Assembly: GCA_023441625.1 (NCBI GenBank)
Contig: JAEZOA010000018.1
Location: forward strand, 1 to 22,456
Reading direction: 5' to 3'
Length of the DNA: 22,456 nucleotides
Origin: Bacillota bacterium
GTDB taxonomy: Bacteria; Bacillota; Clostridia; Acetivibrionales; DSM-1351
The position numbers and the translations under genes were made by a program. The notes below the pieces were generated by a model. It was not told the DNA's origin, made no database searches, and worked only from the letters and a program-made list of their open reading frames with translations. Of this stretch, positions 15,196 to 22,456 are shown one piece after another. Within the stretch, counting starts at the first letter, position 1; every line of letters starts with the position of its first letter.

Positions 15196-17835
15196 CTACT
15201 TCTGCCCTAATTCGCCTCCACCAATCACTGCCTGAGCCGCGGCAAGTCTAGCTATTGGTACTCTGAAAGGTGAACAAGATACATAGTTTAGCCCCGCTCT
15301 ATGACAGAACTCAACAGATGATGGGTCTCCACCGTGTTCTCCGCATATACCTAGCTTAATATCAGGTCTTGTCTGTTTTCCTAGCTTAGCAGCTATTTCA
15401 ACAAGCTTACCTACACCATTTTGATCAAGTCTAGCAAATGGATCGGATTCATAGACCTTCTTAGAATAGTAATCCTCAAGGAATTTACCAGCATCATCAC
15501 GGCTGAAACCAAAGGTCATTTGAGTAAGGTCATTTGTACCAAAGGAGAAGAAATCAGCTTCCTTTGCAATCTCATCAGCAGTAATAGCAGCTCTAGGGAT
15601 CTCTATCATAGTTCCTACTCTATAGTCTAGCTTAACGCCAGCTTTTGAGATAACTTCAGTTGCTGTCTTTACAACTATATCTTTAACATACTTTAATTCC
15701 TTAATATCACCAACCAAAGGAATCATAATTTCAGGAATGACTGACATTCCATTTTTATTCACATTGATAGCAGCTTCAATAACTGCTCTTGTCTGCATTT
15801 CAGCTATTTCAGGATATGAAACCGCCAAGCGACAGCCTCTGTGACCCATCATTGGGTTAAATTCATGCAGTTCTGCAACTATCCCCTTTAATTCATCAAA
15901 GGTCATACCCATTTCTTTCGCAAGAGCATCAATATCCTCATCTACCTGTGGTAAAAATTCATGAAGTGGTGGATCCAAAAATCTTATAGTTACTGGATAG
16001 CCCTGCATTTCAGTAAACAAGCCCTCAAAGTCTTTTCTCTGAATGGGTAATAGTTTGTCCAGTGCTTTTCTTCTCTGCTCTTCAGTTCTCGCAACTATCA
16101 TTTCTCTCATTGCAGGTAGTCTGTCAGCTTCGAAGAACATATGCTCTGTACGACAGAGACCTATTCCCTCTGCTCCGAATCTCATAGCTTGTGCAGCATC
16201 TGCAGGAGTATCTGCATTCGTTCTTACCTTTAGTGTTCTAATTTCATCAGCCCACTTCATTAGTGTTGCAAAATCATCTGTCATTTCTGGTGCAACAGTT
16301 GGAAGCTTCTCACCATAAACATTACCAGTCGAACCGTCTAACGAAATCCAATCACCCTCAACATATTTCTTTCCATCCCTATCAAGGAAGTATTTTTCTT
16401 CCTCATTTATTTTTATTTCACTACAACCAGCTACACAACAAGTACCCATACCACGAGCAACAACAGCAGCATGTGAAGTCATACCTCCACGTCCAGTTAA
16501 AATACCTTGTGATACATGCATACCCTCTATATCCTCTGGTGAAGTTTCAAGTCTGACAAGTATTATCTTATTTTCACCATTTTTTGCTGCCTCTGTCGCC
16601 TCAGCTGCTTCAAAATAAACCTTTCCTGTAGCAGCTCCTGGAGATGCTGGGAGACCTTTAGCAATAGTTTTAGCATTCTTTAAAGTGCTTTGTTCAAAAT
16701 TAGGGTGTAAAAGAGCATCTAATTGCTTAGGGTCTACTTTCATTATTGCTTCTTCTTTAGTCAACATTTTTTCTTCAACTAAGCTAACAGCAATCCTTAA
16801 AGCAGCAGCAGCTGTCCTCTTACCATTTCTTGTTTGAAGCATAAACAGTTTACCCTTTTCAATAGTAAACTCCATATCCTGCATATCTCTATAATGCGCC
16901 TCTAATTTATTAGCAATTTCTACAAATTGGTTATAAGCATCTGCATTTACTTCCTTCATATGTTCCATAGGCAATGGAGTTCTGATACCTGCAACAACAT
17001 CTTCACCCTGTGCATTCATTAGGAACTCACCATATAGCTTCTTTTCACCTGTTGATGGATTTCTTGTAAATGCAACACCAGTACCTGAATCATTACCCAT
17101 GTTTCCATAAACCATTTCTTGAACATTGACTGCTGTTCCCCAGTCTCCTGGTATATCATTTAATCTTCTATATACAATAGCACGTTGATTGTCCCATGAA
17201 CGAAACACAGCTTTAATTGATTCCATTAACTGAACTTTCGGTTCTTGGGGGAATTCTACACCTTTTACCTTTTTATATAACACCTTATATCTCTTAACAA
17301 TCTCTTTTAGATTATCAGCTGATAAATCAGTATCTAACGTAGCGTTATTCTCATCTTTTACCTCTTCGAGAATTTTCTCAAACTTTGATTTTTCAACCTC
17401 CATAACTACATCAGAAAACATTTGAATGAATCTTCTGTAGCTATCATATGCAAATCTTTCATTATTAGTTAACTTAGCCAGTCCTTCAACAACTTCATCA
17501 TTTAGTCCAAGGTTGAGAATTGTGTCCATCATTCCGGGCATTGAAGCTCTTGCACCTGATCTGACAGATACGAGAAAAGGATTTGTTGGGTCACCAAAGT
17601 TCTTACCAACAATCTCTTCTGTTTTAGATAACATTTCATAAATCTCTTTTTCAATTTCTTCTGAAATACTTTTTCCATCATTGTAGTAGCGCGTACAAGC
17701 CTCAGTAGTAACTGTAAAGCCTCTTGGAACTGGAAGCCCTAATCCGGTCATTTCAGCCAAATTTGCCCCCTTACCTCCAAGCAGGTTTTTCATTTTTGCA
17801 TTTCCCTCACTGAAAAGATAAACGTATTTTGACAT
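15196..17835 (-). CDS. ppdK: Pyruvate, phosphate dikinase
   Basis: An 879-residue enzyme, full length for bacterial PPDK. It interconverts pyruvate, ATP and phosphate with phosphoenolpyruvate, AMP and pyrophosphate in the cytosol. The N-terminal ATP-grasp domain carries LLGGKGANLAEM (18-29) and VRSGARASMPGMMDT (91-105). The central phosphohistidine domain has TGRGGMTSHAAVVARG with catalytic His455. The C-terminal PEP/pyruvate TIM barrel ends with GICGEHGGDPSS, where Cys831 is the catalytic acid. All key residues are present. In clostridia this enzyme serves in PPi-linked glycolysis or gluconeogenesis. AAGGAGG lies 7 nt before the ATG. A 197-bp gap with an inverted repeat separates it from glyQS, so it likely has its own promoter. 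No PPDK regulatory protein gene is next to it. Confidence 0.97.
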   Translation of the reverse strand: MSKYVYLFSEGNAKMKNLLGGKGANLAEMTGLGLPVPRGFTVTTEACTRYYNDGKSISEEIEKEIYEMLSKTEEIVGKNFGDPTNPFLVSVRSGARASMPGMMDTILNLGLNDEVVEGLAKLTNNERFAYDSYRRFIQMFSDVVMEVEKSKFEKILEEVKDENNATLDTDLSADNLKEIVKRYKVLYKKVKGVEFPQEPKVQLMESIKAVFRSWDNQRAIVYRRLNDIPGDWGTAVNVQEMVYGNMGNDSGTGVAFTRNPSTGEKKLYGEFLMNAQGEDVVAGIRTPLPMEHMKEVNADAYNQFVEIANKLEAHYRDMQDMEFTIEKGKLFMLQTRNGKRTAAAALRIAVSLVEEKMLTKEEAIMKVDPKQLDALLHPNFEQSTLKNAKTIAKGLPASPGAATGKVYFEAAEATEAAKNGENKIILVRLETSPEDIEGMHVSQGILTGRGGMTSHAAVVARGMGTCCVAGCSEIKINEEEKYFLDRDGKKYVEGDWISLDGSTGNVYGEKLPTVAPEMTDDFATLMKWADEIRTLKVRTNADTPADAAQAMRFGAEGIGLCRTEHMFFEADRLPAMREMIVARTEEQRRKALDKLLPIQRKDFEGLFTEMQGYPVTIRFLDPPLHEFLPQVDEDIDALAKEMGMTFDELKGIVAELHEFNPMMGHRGCRLAVSYPEIAEMQTRAVIEAAINVNKNGMSVIPEIMIPLVGDIKELKYVKDIVVKTATEVISKAGVKLDYRVGTMIEIPRAAITADEIAKEADFFSFGTNDLTQMTFGFSRDDAGKFLEDYYSKKVYESDPFARLDQNGVGKLVEIAAKLGKQTRPDIKLGICGEHGGDPSSVEFCHRAGLNYVSCSPFRVPIARLAAAQAVIGGGELGQK

Positions 17836-17863
17836 CTAAAATCCTCCTTGATAAAAATGATTA

Positions 17864-17880
17864 GTGTAAACAAGTTACAC
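17864..17880. promoter_or_regulatory. Inverted repeat in the ppdK leader, possible operator
   Basis: GTGTAA-N5-TTACAC, two 6-bp arms, lies 28 bp upstream of the ppdK start codon and just ahead of its SD. A second repeat, CGAGAAA-N4-TTTCTCG, is at 17909-17926. The placement is right for a repressor site. The protein that might bind is unknown. Confidence 0.4.
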
Positions 17881-18001
17881 ATTTATAAGTTTATAATTAG
17901 CCATTATCCGAGAAAATAATTTCTCGATAAAGCCAACTTATTACTTTTGATAAATATAATCAAAAAAAGTACCATTTATAAAAAAGCTGGATAAGCAAGT
18001 A

Positions 18002-18028
18002 ATGCAGGCATTATAATAATGCCTGCAT
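18002..18028 (-). terminator. Palindrome after glyQS, probable transcription terminator
   Basis: ATGCAGGCATTAT (18002-18014) and ATAATGCCTGCAT (18016-18028) form a 13-bp perfect inverted repeat 4 bp past the glyQS stop. No T-run follows directly. A T-rich run (CTTTTTT) appears about 20 bp further on the minus strand, so termination may be weak. Confidence 0.5.
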
Positions 18029-18032
18029 CTAA

Positions 18033-19421
18033 TTAAAAGTCAAATTTGCCCTCAAAATATGAAGTTAAGTCTTCTATCTTAACTCTAACCTGTTGCATAG
18101 TATCCCTGTCTCTGATAGTAACACACTTATCCTCAACTGAATCAAAGTCGTAGGTTATACAATATGGTGTCCCAATCTCATCCTGTCGTCTGTATCTCTT
18201 TCCAATACTTGCTGTTTCGTCAAAGTCACATACATAGTTCTTGGTAAGCATTTCATATAGCTTATAAGCCTCTTCTCCCAATTTCTTTGAAAGAGGAAGT
18301 ACTGCAATTTTTATTGGCGCTAAAGTAGGATGGAATTTTAAAACTGTTCTAACATCTCCCTCAGAAACTTCTTCTTCATTATAAGCTTCACATAGGAATG
18401 CCAGAGTAACTCTATCTGCACCGAGCGAAGGCTCTATACAATAAGGAACATATTTCGTGTTTGTAGTAGGGTCAAAATATGATAAATCATCTTTTGAATG
18501 TGTCATATGCTGTTTTAAGTCATAATCTGTTCTATCGGCTATTCCCCATAGCTCACCCCAACCAAATGGGAACAAGTATTCAATATCTGTGGTAGCATTA
18601 CTATAGAAGGAAAGTTCTTTTGCCCCATGGTCACGAAGCTTTAAGGACTCAGCTGAAATATTAAGGTTTAATAGCCAGTTGTAACAGTAGTCTTTCCAGA
18701 ACTTAAACCACTCTAAATCAGTACCAGGCTCGCAGAAGAATTCTAGCTCCATCTGTTCAAACTCACGAATTCTGAATATAAAGTTTCCAGGCGTAATCTC
18801 ATTTCTGAAAGATTTACCTATCTGACCAATTCCAAAAGGTATTTTCTTTCTGGTAGTACGCTGAACATTTTTAAAATTAACAAATATTCCCTGAGCAGTT
18901 TCAGGTCTTAAATATATCTCAGCCTTTGAATCCTCAGTAACACCTTGAAATGTCTTATACATTAAATTAAATTTTCTAATTTCAGTAAAATTCGCTGATC
19001 CGCAATTTGGACATTTTACAGCATTGTCCTTAATAAACTGCATCAATTCATCATTACTCAAACCATCAACTTTAAAAGTAATATTATTTTCTCTATTCCA
19101 ATCTTCAATAAGCTTATCAGCTCTATGACGCGTCTTACAGTCCTTACAATCGATAAGTGGGTCACTAAAACCACCGACATGTCCTGATGCAACCCAAACC
19201 TGTGGATTCATTAAGATTGCACAGTCAAGACCAACATTGTATGGGCTTTCCTGTATAAACTTACGCCACCATGCTTTTTTAATATTATTCTTTAGTTCAA
19301 CTCCAAGAGGACCATAGTCCCATGCATTAGCCAATCCCCCGTATATTTCAGAACCTGGATATACAAAACCTCTGTTCTTCGCTAAAGCAACTATTTTTTC
19401 CATTGACTTTTCAGTAGCCAC
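18033..19421 (-). CDS. glyQS: Glycyl-tRNA synthetase, single-chain dimeric (alpha2) type
   Basis: A 462-residue class II synthetase that charges tRNA-Gly. It opens with KIVALAKNRGFVYPGSEIYGG, typical of the alpha2 enzyme. Zinc-binding cysteine pairs occur as CKDCKTRH near residue 93 and CPNCGSAN near 137. Motif 2 is FRNEITPGNFIFRIREFEQ, and motif 3 is the EPSLGADRVTLAFL segment. The C-terminal anticodon-binding domain covers the last 100 or so residues. It is unrelated to the alpha2-beta2 GlyQ/GlyS enzyme. The start is GTG, with AGGAGG 8 nt upstream; no ATG fits. It follows rpoZ by 75 bp, which contains a terminator-like hairpin but no room for a T-box, the usual regulator of glyQS in Firmicutes. 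Confidence 0.97.
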   Translation of the reverse strand: MATEKSMEKIVALAKNRGFVYPGSEIYGGLANAWDYGPLGVELKNNIKKAWWRKFIQESPYNVGLDCAILMNPQVWVASGHVGGFSDPLIDCKDCKTRHRADKLIEDWNRENNITFKVDGLSNDELMQFIKDNAVKCPNCGSANFTEIRKFNLMYKTFQGVTEDSKAEIYLRPETAQGIFVNFKNVQRTTRKKIPFGIGQIGKSFRNEITPGNFIFRIREFEQMELEFFCEPGTDLEWFKFWKDYCYNWLLNLNISAESLKLRDHGAKELSFYSNATTDIEYLFPFGWGELWGIADRTDYDLKQHMTHSKDDLSYFDPTTNTKYVPYCIEPSLGADRVTLAFLCEAYNEEEVSEGDVRTVLKFHPTLAPIKIAVLPLSKKLGEEAYKLYEMLTKNYVCDFDETASIGKRYRRQDEIGTPYCITYDFDSVEDKCVTIRDRDTMQQVRVKIEDLTSYFEGKFDF

Positions 19422-19440
19422 CGTTATTACCTCCTATAAA

Positions 19441-19489
19441 AATGCGAAGAGTACAAAATTTTTAACTTTGCTCACCCTTCCTTCGCATT
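19441..19489 (-). terminator. Terminator or attenuator hairpin between rpoZ and glyQS
   Basis: AATGCGAAG (19441-19449) pairs with CTTCGCATT (19481-19489) around a 31-nt loop. On the minus strand the second arm runs into ATTTTTAT, giving a U-tract, and ends only a few bases before the glyQS SD. It may end the rpoZ transcript partly, with read-through into glyQS. Confidence 0.6.
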
Positions 19490-19496
19490 CCCCCTA

Positions 19497-19700
19497 TTAA
19501 ATTACATTCTTTGTTCTTACGTATGTTATTTTACCTTCTGCTATTTCATTTATAGCAATCGTGACCTCTTTTTCTGAATTTACCTTTGAAAGTTTTGGAG
19601 CTCCGTCTACTAATTGTCTTGCTCTCTTAGAAGCCTCTACAACTAGTGTATATCTACTATCAGCCATTGTCATCAAATCATTTATTGAAGGATAAATCAT
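19497..19700 (-). CDS. rpoZ: RNA polymerase omega subunit
   Basis: A 67-residue protein, normal for Firmicute omega. The sequence PSINDLMTMADSRYTLVVEASKRARQL holds the conserved omega core (short helix, SRY-LV, KRARQ), followed by V-IAINEIAEGKI. Omega aids assembly of beta-prime into the polymerase. The SD is AGGAGG 7 nt before the ATG. It follows gmk by 23 bp in the conserved yicC-remA-gmk-rpoZ order. In many Firmicutes coaBC and priA come next; here glyQS does. Confidence 0.95.
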   Translation of the reverse strand: MIYPSINDLMTMADSRYTLVVEASKRARQLVDGAPKLSKVNSEKEVTIAINEIAEGKITYVRTKNVI

Positions 19701-19723
19701 TAAACTACCTCCTATTTATATTA

Positions 19724-20326
19724 TTATATTAAATTTTTTAATAGTCCTATATTTCTTGACGTCTTTAATCGTTCTGCATCTAATATCTTTTCAATATTTA
19801 AAACAGCATTATCAACACTGTCATTCAAAACCACATAATCATATTTTGAAATATGTTTTAATTCATTTGAAGCCTGTTCTAATCTTTTTTCAATAACTTC
19901 GGAGCCTTCTGTAGCTCTGCTTACAATCCTTCTCCTGAGTTCCCCAAAGGACGGTGGAATAATAAAAACAAGAACACAGTCAGGATATTTTTGCTTGATT
20001 TCTAACGCTCCCTCAACTGTTATCTCTAAAATAATATCTAGACCATCTTCAAGACACGCTTCCACATATGTTTTAGGAGTTCCATAATAATTATCACAAT
20101 ATTTATCCCACTCAATTAATTCATCCTTATCAAGCATATCTAAGAATTTACTCTTTGAAACAAAAAAATAATTCTTACCATCTACTTCACCCTGACGAGG
20201 TTCTCTAGTTGTAGCAGAAATAGAATACCTCACACTATCTCTTCGAGATAGTAACTTTTGACAAACTGTACCTTTACCAGCTCCAGATGGACCAGATACC
20301 ACAACTAATAGGCCCTTTTGCAACAC
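19724..20326 (-). CDS. gmk: Guanylate kinase
   Basis: A 200-residue enzyme that phosphorylates GMP to GDP with ATP. The P-loop GPSGAGKGTV is at residues 11-20, and the GMP-binding region follows: SISATTREPRQGEVDGKNYFFV, with the R-x-x-E-x-G-x-D/Y-F pattern. ILEITVEGALEIKQKYPD covers the core strand, and RIVSRATEGSEVIEKRL the lid arginines. The start is GTG, 5 nt after GGAGGG; the TTG that follows directly is an alternative with 8-nt spacing. Ten bases separate it from remA, so it is part of one transcript with yicC, remA and rpoZ. Confidence 0.96.
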   Translation of the reverse strand: MLQKGLLVVVSGPSGAGKGTVCQKLLSRRDSVRYSISATTREPRQGEVDGKNYFFVSKSKFLDMLDKDELIEWDKYCDNYYGTPKTYVEACLEDGLDIILEITVEGALEIKQKYPDCVLVFIIPPSFGELRRRIVSRATEGSEVIEKRLEQASNELKHISKYDYVVLNDSVDNAVLNIEKILDAERLKTSRNIGLLKNLI

Positions 20327-20335
20327 AGTTCCCTC

Positions 20336-20614
20336 CTAATCGTCAACTGAATCATCATCATTATCGCCTACATCAACATCCTTAGCATTAAGTCTATGTG
20401 CTACTGTTTCAGGCTGAACTGCTGATAAAATGATATGATCACTATCGGTAATAATAACAGCTCTCGTCCTTCTTCCATATGTTGCATCTATCAACATTCC
20501 TCTGTCCCTTGCCTCTTGTATAATTCTCTTGATAGGTGCAGATTCTGGACTAACTATAGCTACTAACCGATTTGCAGAAACAATGTTTCCAAATCCAATA
20601 TTTATAAGCTTCAT
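20336..20614 (-). CDS. remA: RemA-family DNA-binding regulator (DUF370)
   Basis: A 92-residue protein matching RemA through its whole core: KLINIGFGNIVSANRLVAIV, SPESAPIKRIIQEARDRG, LIDATYGRRTRAVIITDSDH and LSAVQPETVAHR. In Bacillus subtilis RemA activates extracellular-matrix and osmoprotection genes and binds DNA as a ring-shaped oligomer; the conserved arginines in YGRRTR and EARDRG fit nucleic-acid contact. The last 15 residues are an acidic tail rich in Asp, an extension beyond the usual core. The SD is AGGAGG 6 nt before the ATG. Its place between yicC and gmk is the conserved Firmicute order. Its targets in this organism are unknown. Confidence 0.94.
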   Translation of the reverse strand: MKLINIGFGNIVSANRLVAIVSPESAPIKRIIQEARDRGMLIDATYGRRTRAVIITDSDHIILSAVQPETVAHRLNAKDVDVGDNDDDSVDD

Positions 20615-20632
20615 ATATCCTCCTATAATTGA

Positions 20633-21514
20633 TTATTCAATATTTTGAATTTGTTCTCTAATTTTCTCAGTCTCGCTTTTAAGCTCCAAAACACTTTTAG
20701 TTATTATAATATCATTTGACTTTGAACCTATAGTATTTATTTCTCTATTTATCTCTTGCACTAAAAAATCTAACTTTCTTCCAATAGGCTGCTTTGTGAT
20801 TGCTAATATATCTCTAAGCTGAATTAAGTGACTACCTAATCGAACCAGTTCTTCATCAATACCACATTTGTCTGCAAAAATAGCAACTTCCATTGCAATT
20901 CTATTTTCATCAATAGTTTGCTGATTCAAAAGTTCTCTAATTCTATTCTCTAGCTTCTGTTTATATTCATAAACCACTTCAGGACTTCTATTAGATATTT
21001 GATTAATAATCTCTTCCATATAGTCAGCTTTTTGCAATAAGCTATTTCTTAACTCATTACCTTCTTTTTCACGCATTTGAATTAAGGAATTAGTAGCCAT
21101 TTCTAAAGCTTCATTTAATACCTTCCAAAGCTGTTCCTCATCGTCATCATTCTTTTCTATTCTTAATACATCTGGAAATCTAGACACTAAAGAAACGCTT
21201 ATATCGTCCACTAAGCTGTACTTGTCCTTAAGCTTCTTTACAGCCTGTATGTATGCATTTGCTAAGGCTTCATCAAGTGTAACGCTTTTGGAATCTTCTG
21301 AACGATCTTCAAATGAAATGAATATATCAACTTTTCCTCTAAATAAACTTTTTGAAACTATTTCTCGTACACGTTCTTCAAGAAATGCTATCTGTCTTGG
21401 CAACTTAATATAAAAATCTATATATCTATGGTTTACGCTCTTAATTTCAACAGTAAACTCTTTACCATTCTCACTGTAGGTTCCCCTACCGAAGCCAGTC
21501 ATGCTTCTAACCAT
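20633..21514 (-). CDS. yicC: YicC/YloC-family endoribonuclease
   Basis: A 293-residue protein that opens with the family signature MVRSMTGFGRG, followed by EIKSVNHRYIDFYIKLPR in the N-terminal domain. The C-terminal DUF1732 part carries DENRIAMEVAIFADKCGIDEELVRLGSHL and the closing KLDFLVQEINREINTIGSKSND. YicC of E. coli is an endoribonuclease tied to small-RNA decay. The longer frame begins at 21532, but GGAGG lies inside that extension, 5 nt before the ATG at 21514, and relatives begin at this point, so I use the shorter start. It is the first gene of the yicC-remA-gmk-rpoZ operon; a TATAAT lies 82 bp upstream. Confidence 0.93.
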   Translation of the reverse strand: MVRSMTGFGRGTYSENGKEFTVEIKSVNHRYIDFYIKLPRQIAFLEERVREIVSKSLFRGKVDIFISFEDRSEDSKSVTLDEALANAYIQAVKKLKDKYSLVDDISVSLVSRFPDVLRIEKNDDDEEQLWKVLNEALEMATNSLIQMREKEGNELRNSLLQKADYMEEIINQISNRSPEVVYEYKQKLENRIRELLNQQTIDENRIAMEVAIFADKCGIDEELVRLGSHLIQLRDILAITKQPIGRKLDFLVQEINREINTIGSKSNDIIITKSVLELKSETEKIREQIQNIE

Positions 21515-21532
21515 AATAACCTCCATGCCCAC

Positions 21533-21873
21533 ATTTGAGCTTAAACAGTAATGAAAATTACATGAGCCTTATCAAAAATATTAATCTCGTTATGTATTAT
21601 AACACAATTTAATATTATTTAAAGAATTATTTACTACTTTTCCTTATTTTTTATCAATATGCTCCAAATTACTAAGGATTATGAAACATCAAATTATAGA
21701 CCTGTAAATACAAAATGGAGGAATAAATCTCGGGAGTTTGACAGTTGAATATAGAATAAAATCGCTGGAAGCCTTAAAATGGGCTCATTTTTTTGTCAAA
21801 TTTTATAAATTTGTAGTGCACAATGTTTCACAATGTGTTATAATATAAGTAGTTTACAAAAGGAGTGATTTCA
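21533..21873. other. Intergenic region between divergent yicC and the transposase gene
   Basis: The left half holds the yicC leader and its TATAAT. From about 21731 it belongs to the insertion sequence and includes the transposase -10 (TATAAT, 21839-21844) and a short hairpin, AGCC-N8-GGCT, followed by ATTTTTTT at 21770-21795 that may stop transcription from outside. No small gene was seen. Confidence 0.5.
21596..21601 (-). promoter_or_regulatory. Candidate -10 of the yicC operon promoter
   Basis: A perfect TATAAT on the minus strand in an AT-rich stretch 82 bp upstream of the yicC start. The matching -35 is poor (CTTTAA-like at 17 bp). Confidence 0.45.
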
Positions 21874-22456
21874 TTGAGGTTACAAATTATCAATTCAAAA
21901 AATGCTGCTTCTCTATATGTAGTGAAATCAATTTATGAAGAAGGTAGACGTTCCTCCAAGGTAGTCGAAAAATTAGGAACTCTTAAAGAATTAGAAAATA
22001 AACTTAATGGACAAGATCCAATTGCGTGGGCAAAAAAATATGTTGATGAACTAAATATAAAAGAAAAAGAAGGAAAAAGAGATGTGCTTGTTAAATATTC
22101 TTCCTCAAAGCTTGTCTCCAAAGATGAGCAACGTTCCTTCAATGGCGGCTATCTATTCCTTCAGAAAATATATCATGAACTAGAACTTGATAAGATATGC
22201 AAGGATATTTCGCAAAAATACAGATTTGAATATGATCTGAATTCCATATTATCAAGATTAATTTACGGCAGAGTAATATTCCCTTCCTCAAAACTTGCAA
22301 CAAATGAGCTTTCGAAGAAATTTATTGAGCAGCCAAATTTTGATTTACACCAGATATACAGAGCTCTTGAAGTACTTGCCAAGGAATCGGATTTTATTCA
22401 GTCGTCTTTATATGAAAACAGCCTAAAGGTTTCAAAAAGAAATACTGGTGTTCTTT
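21731..22456 (+). mobile_element. IS1634-family insertion sequence, left part
   Basis: The element is recognised by its transposase. The left boundary is a guess: the GGGAGTTTGACA stretch at 21732-21743 could be the terminal repeat, but the right end is outside the window, so neither the inverted repeat nor a target duplication can be confirmed. Confidence 0.5.
21874..22456 (+). CDS. IS1634-family transposase (N-terminal 194 residues, cut by window edge)
   Basis: The plus-strand frame from TTG at 21874 stays open to the window end. It begins RLQIINSKNAASLYVV, followed by RRSSKVVEKLGTLKELE, the usual N-terminus of IS1634 (IS4-superfamily DDE) transposases, then GQDPIAWAKKYVDEL and a helical region with LNSILSRLIYGRVIFPSSKLA, matching the part ahead of the catalytic domain. 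The DDE residues lie beyond the window, so activity cannot be judged. SD AGGAG (21861-21865) sits 8 nt before the TTG and a TATAAT is at 21839-21844. No frameshift or stop is seen in the visible part. The gene points away from the yicC operon. Confidence 0.85.
   Translation, partial: MRLQIINSKNAASLYVVKSIYEEGRRSSKVVEKLGTLKELENKLNGQDPIAWAKKYVDELNIKEKEGKRDVLVKYSSSKLVSKDEQRSFNGGYLFLQKIYHELELDKICKDISQKYRFEYDLNSILSRLIYGRVIFPSSKLATNELSKKFIEQPNFDLHQIYRALEVLAKESDFIQSSLYENSLKVSKRNTGVL

Noticed and set aside
1..22456. CRISPR arrays, tRNA or rRNA genes.
   Set aside because: I saw no regularly spaced repeats, no tRNA cloverleaf with a T-loop GTTCGANTC signature and no rRNA-like stretch on either strand; a dedicated search was not possible.

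Overview
The window is AT-rich, densely coded and mostly on the minus strand. The gene content is typical of an anaerobic low-GC Firmicute of the class Clostridia. Evidence for this is the AddAB-type recombination nuclease, the yicC-remA-gmk-rpoZ order, a dimeric-type glycyl-tRNA synthetase, pyruvate phosphate dikinase, SD sequences of AGGAGG type, several GTG/TTG starts, and an IS1634-type transposase. A genus in the cellulolytic/saccharolytic clostridia is a reasonable guess from memory of similar gene sets, but nothing in the sequence proves it.

Layout. (1) 1-2688: the first 896 codons of addB, running off the left edge. (2) 2812-5589: a CPBP membrane protease-like protein and a large FAD amine oxidase, both minus. 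(3) 5882-7059: two plus-strand genes, a two-CBS-domain protein and a ferritin-like protein built from two matching halves, followed by two tandem terminators. (4) 7199-8806: flavin reductase-family protein, a small membrane-anchored unknown and a NimA-like split-barrel flavoprotein, all minus. (5) 8807-9508: a 702-bp region with no intact gene, holding the broken C-terminal end of a GNAT acetyltransferase and a 45-bp palindrome. (6) 9509-14920: a compact minus-strand operon in the order tetR-cheY-cheA-cheW-mcp, with a TTGACA-17-TAAAAT promoter and a palindromic operator at its start. (7) 15196-21514: housekeeping genes, transcribed yicC-remA-gmk-rpoZ-glyQS, then ppdK. (8) 21731 to the right edge: the left part of an IS1634-family insertion sequence on the plus strand, next to the yicC promoter.

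How the parts work together. The tetR-che block encodes a receptor, coupling protein, histidine kinase and response regulator under a likely autoregulated TetR repressor, but no methyltransferase, methylesterase or phosphatase, so adaptation must come from elsewhere or be absent. The 3.9-8.8 kb stretch collects redox and metal-binding proteins (FAD oxidase, di-iron ferritin-like protein, two flavin split barrels) without forming one operon. The yicC-remA-gmk-rpoZ group is a conserved Firmicute cluster linking RNA processing, a biofilm/matrix DNA-binding regulator, GMP phosphorylation and the RNA polymerase omega subunit.

No wholly new defence or mobile system is evident. The items most worth a second look are the TetR-controlled minimal chemosensory operon, the duplicated ferritin-like protein, the inverted repeat in the ppdK leader, and the gene graveyard at 8.8-9.5 kb. 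Several starts were moved from the longest reading frame (cheW, cheA, yicC) because the ribosome-binding site lies inside it.
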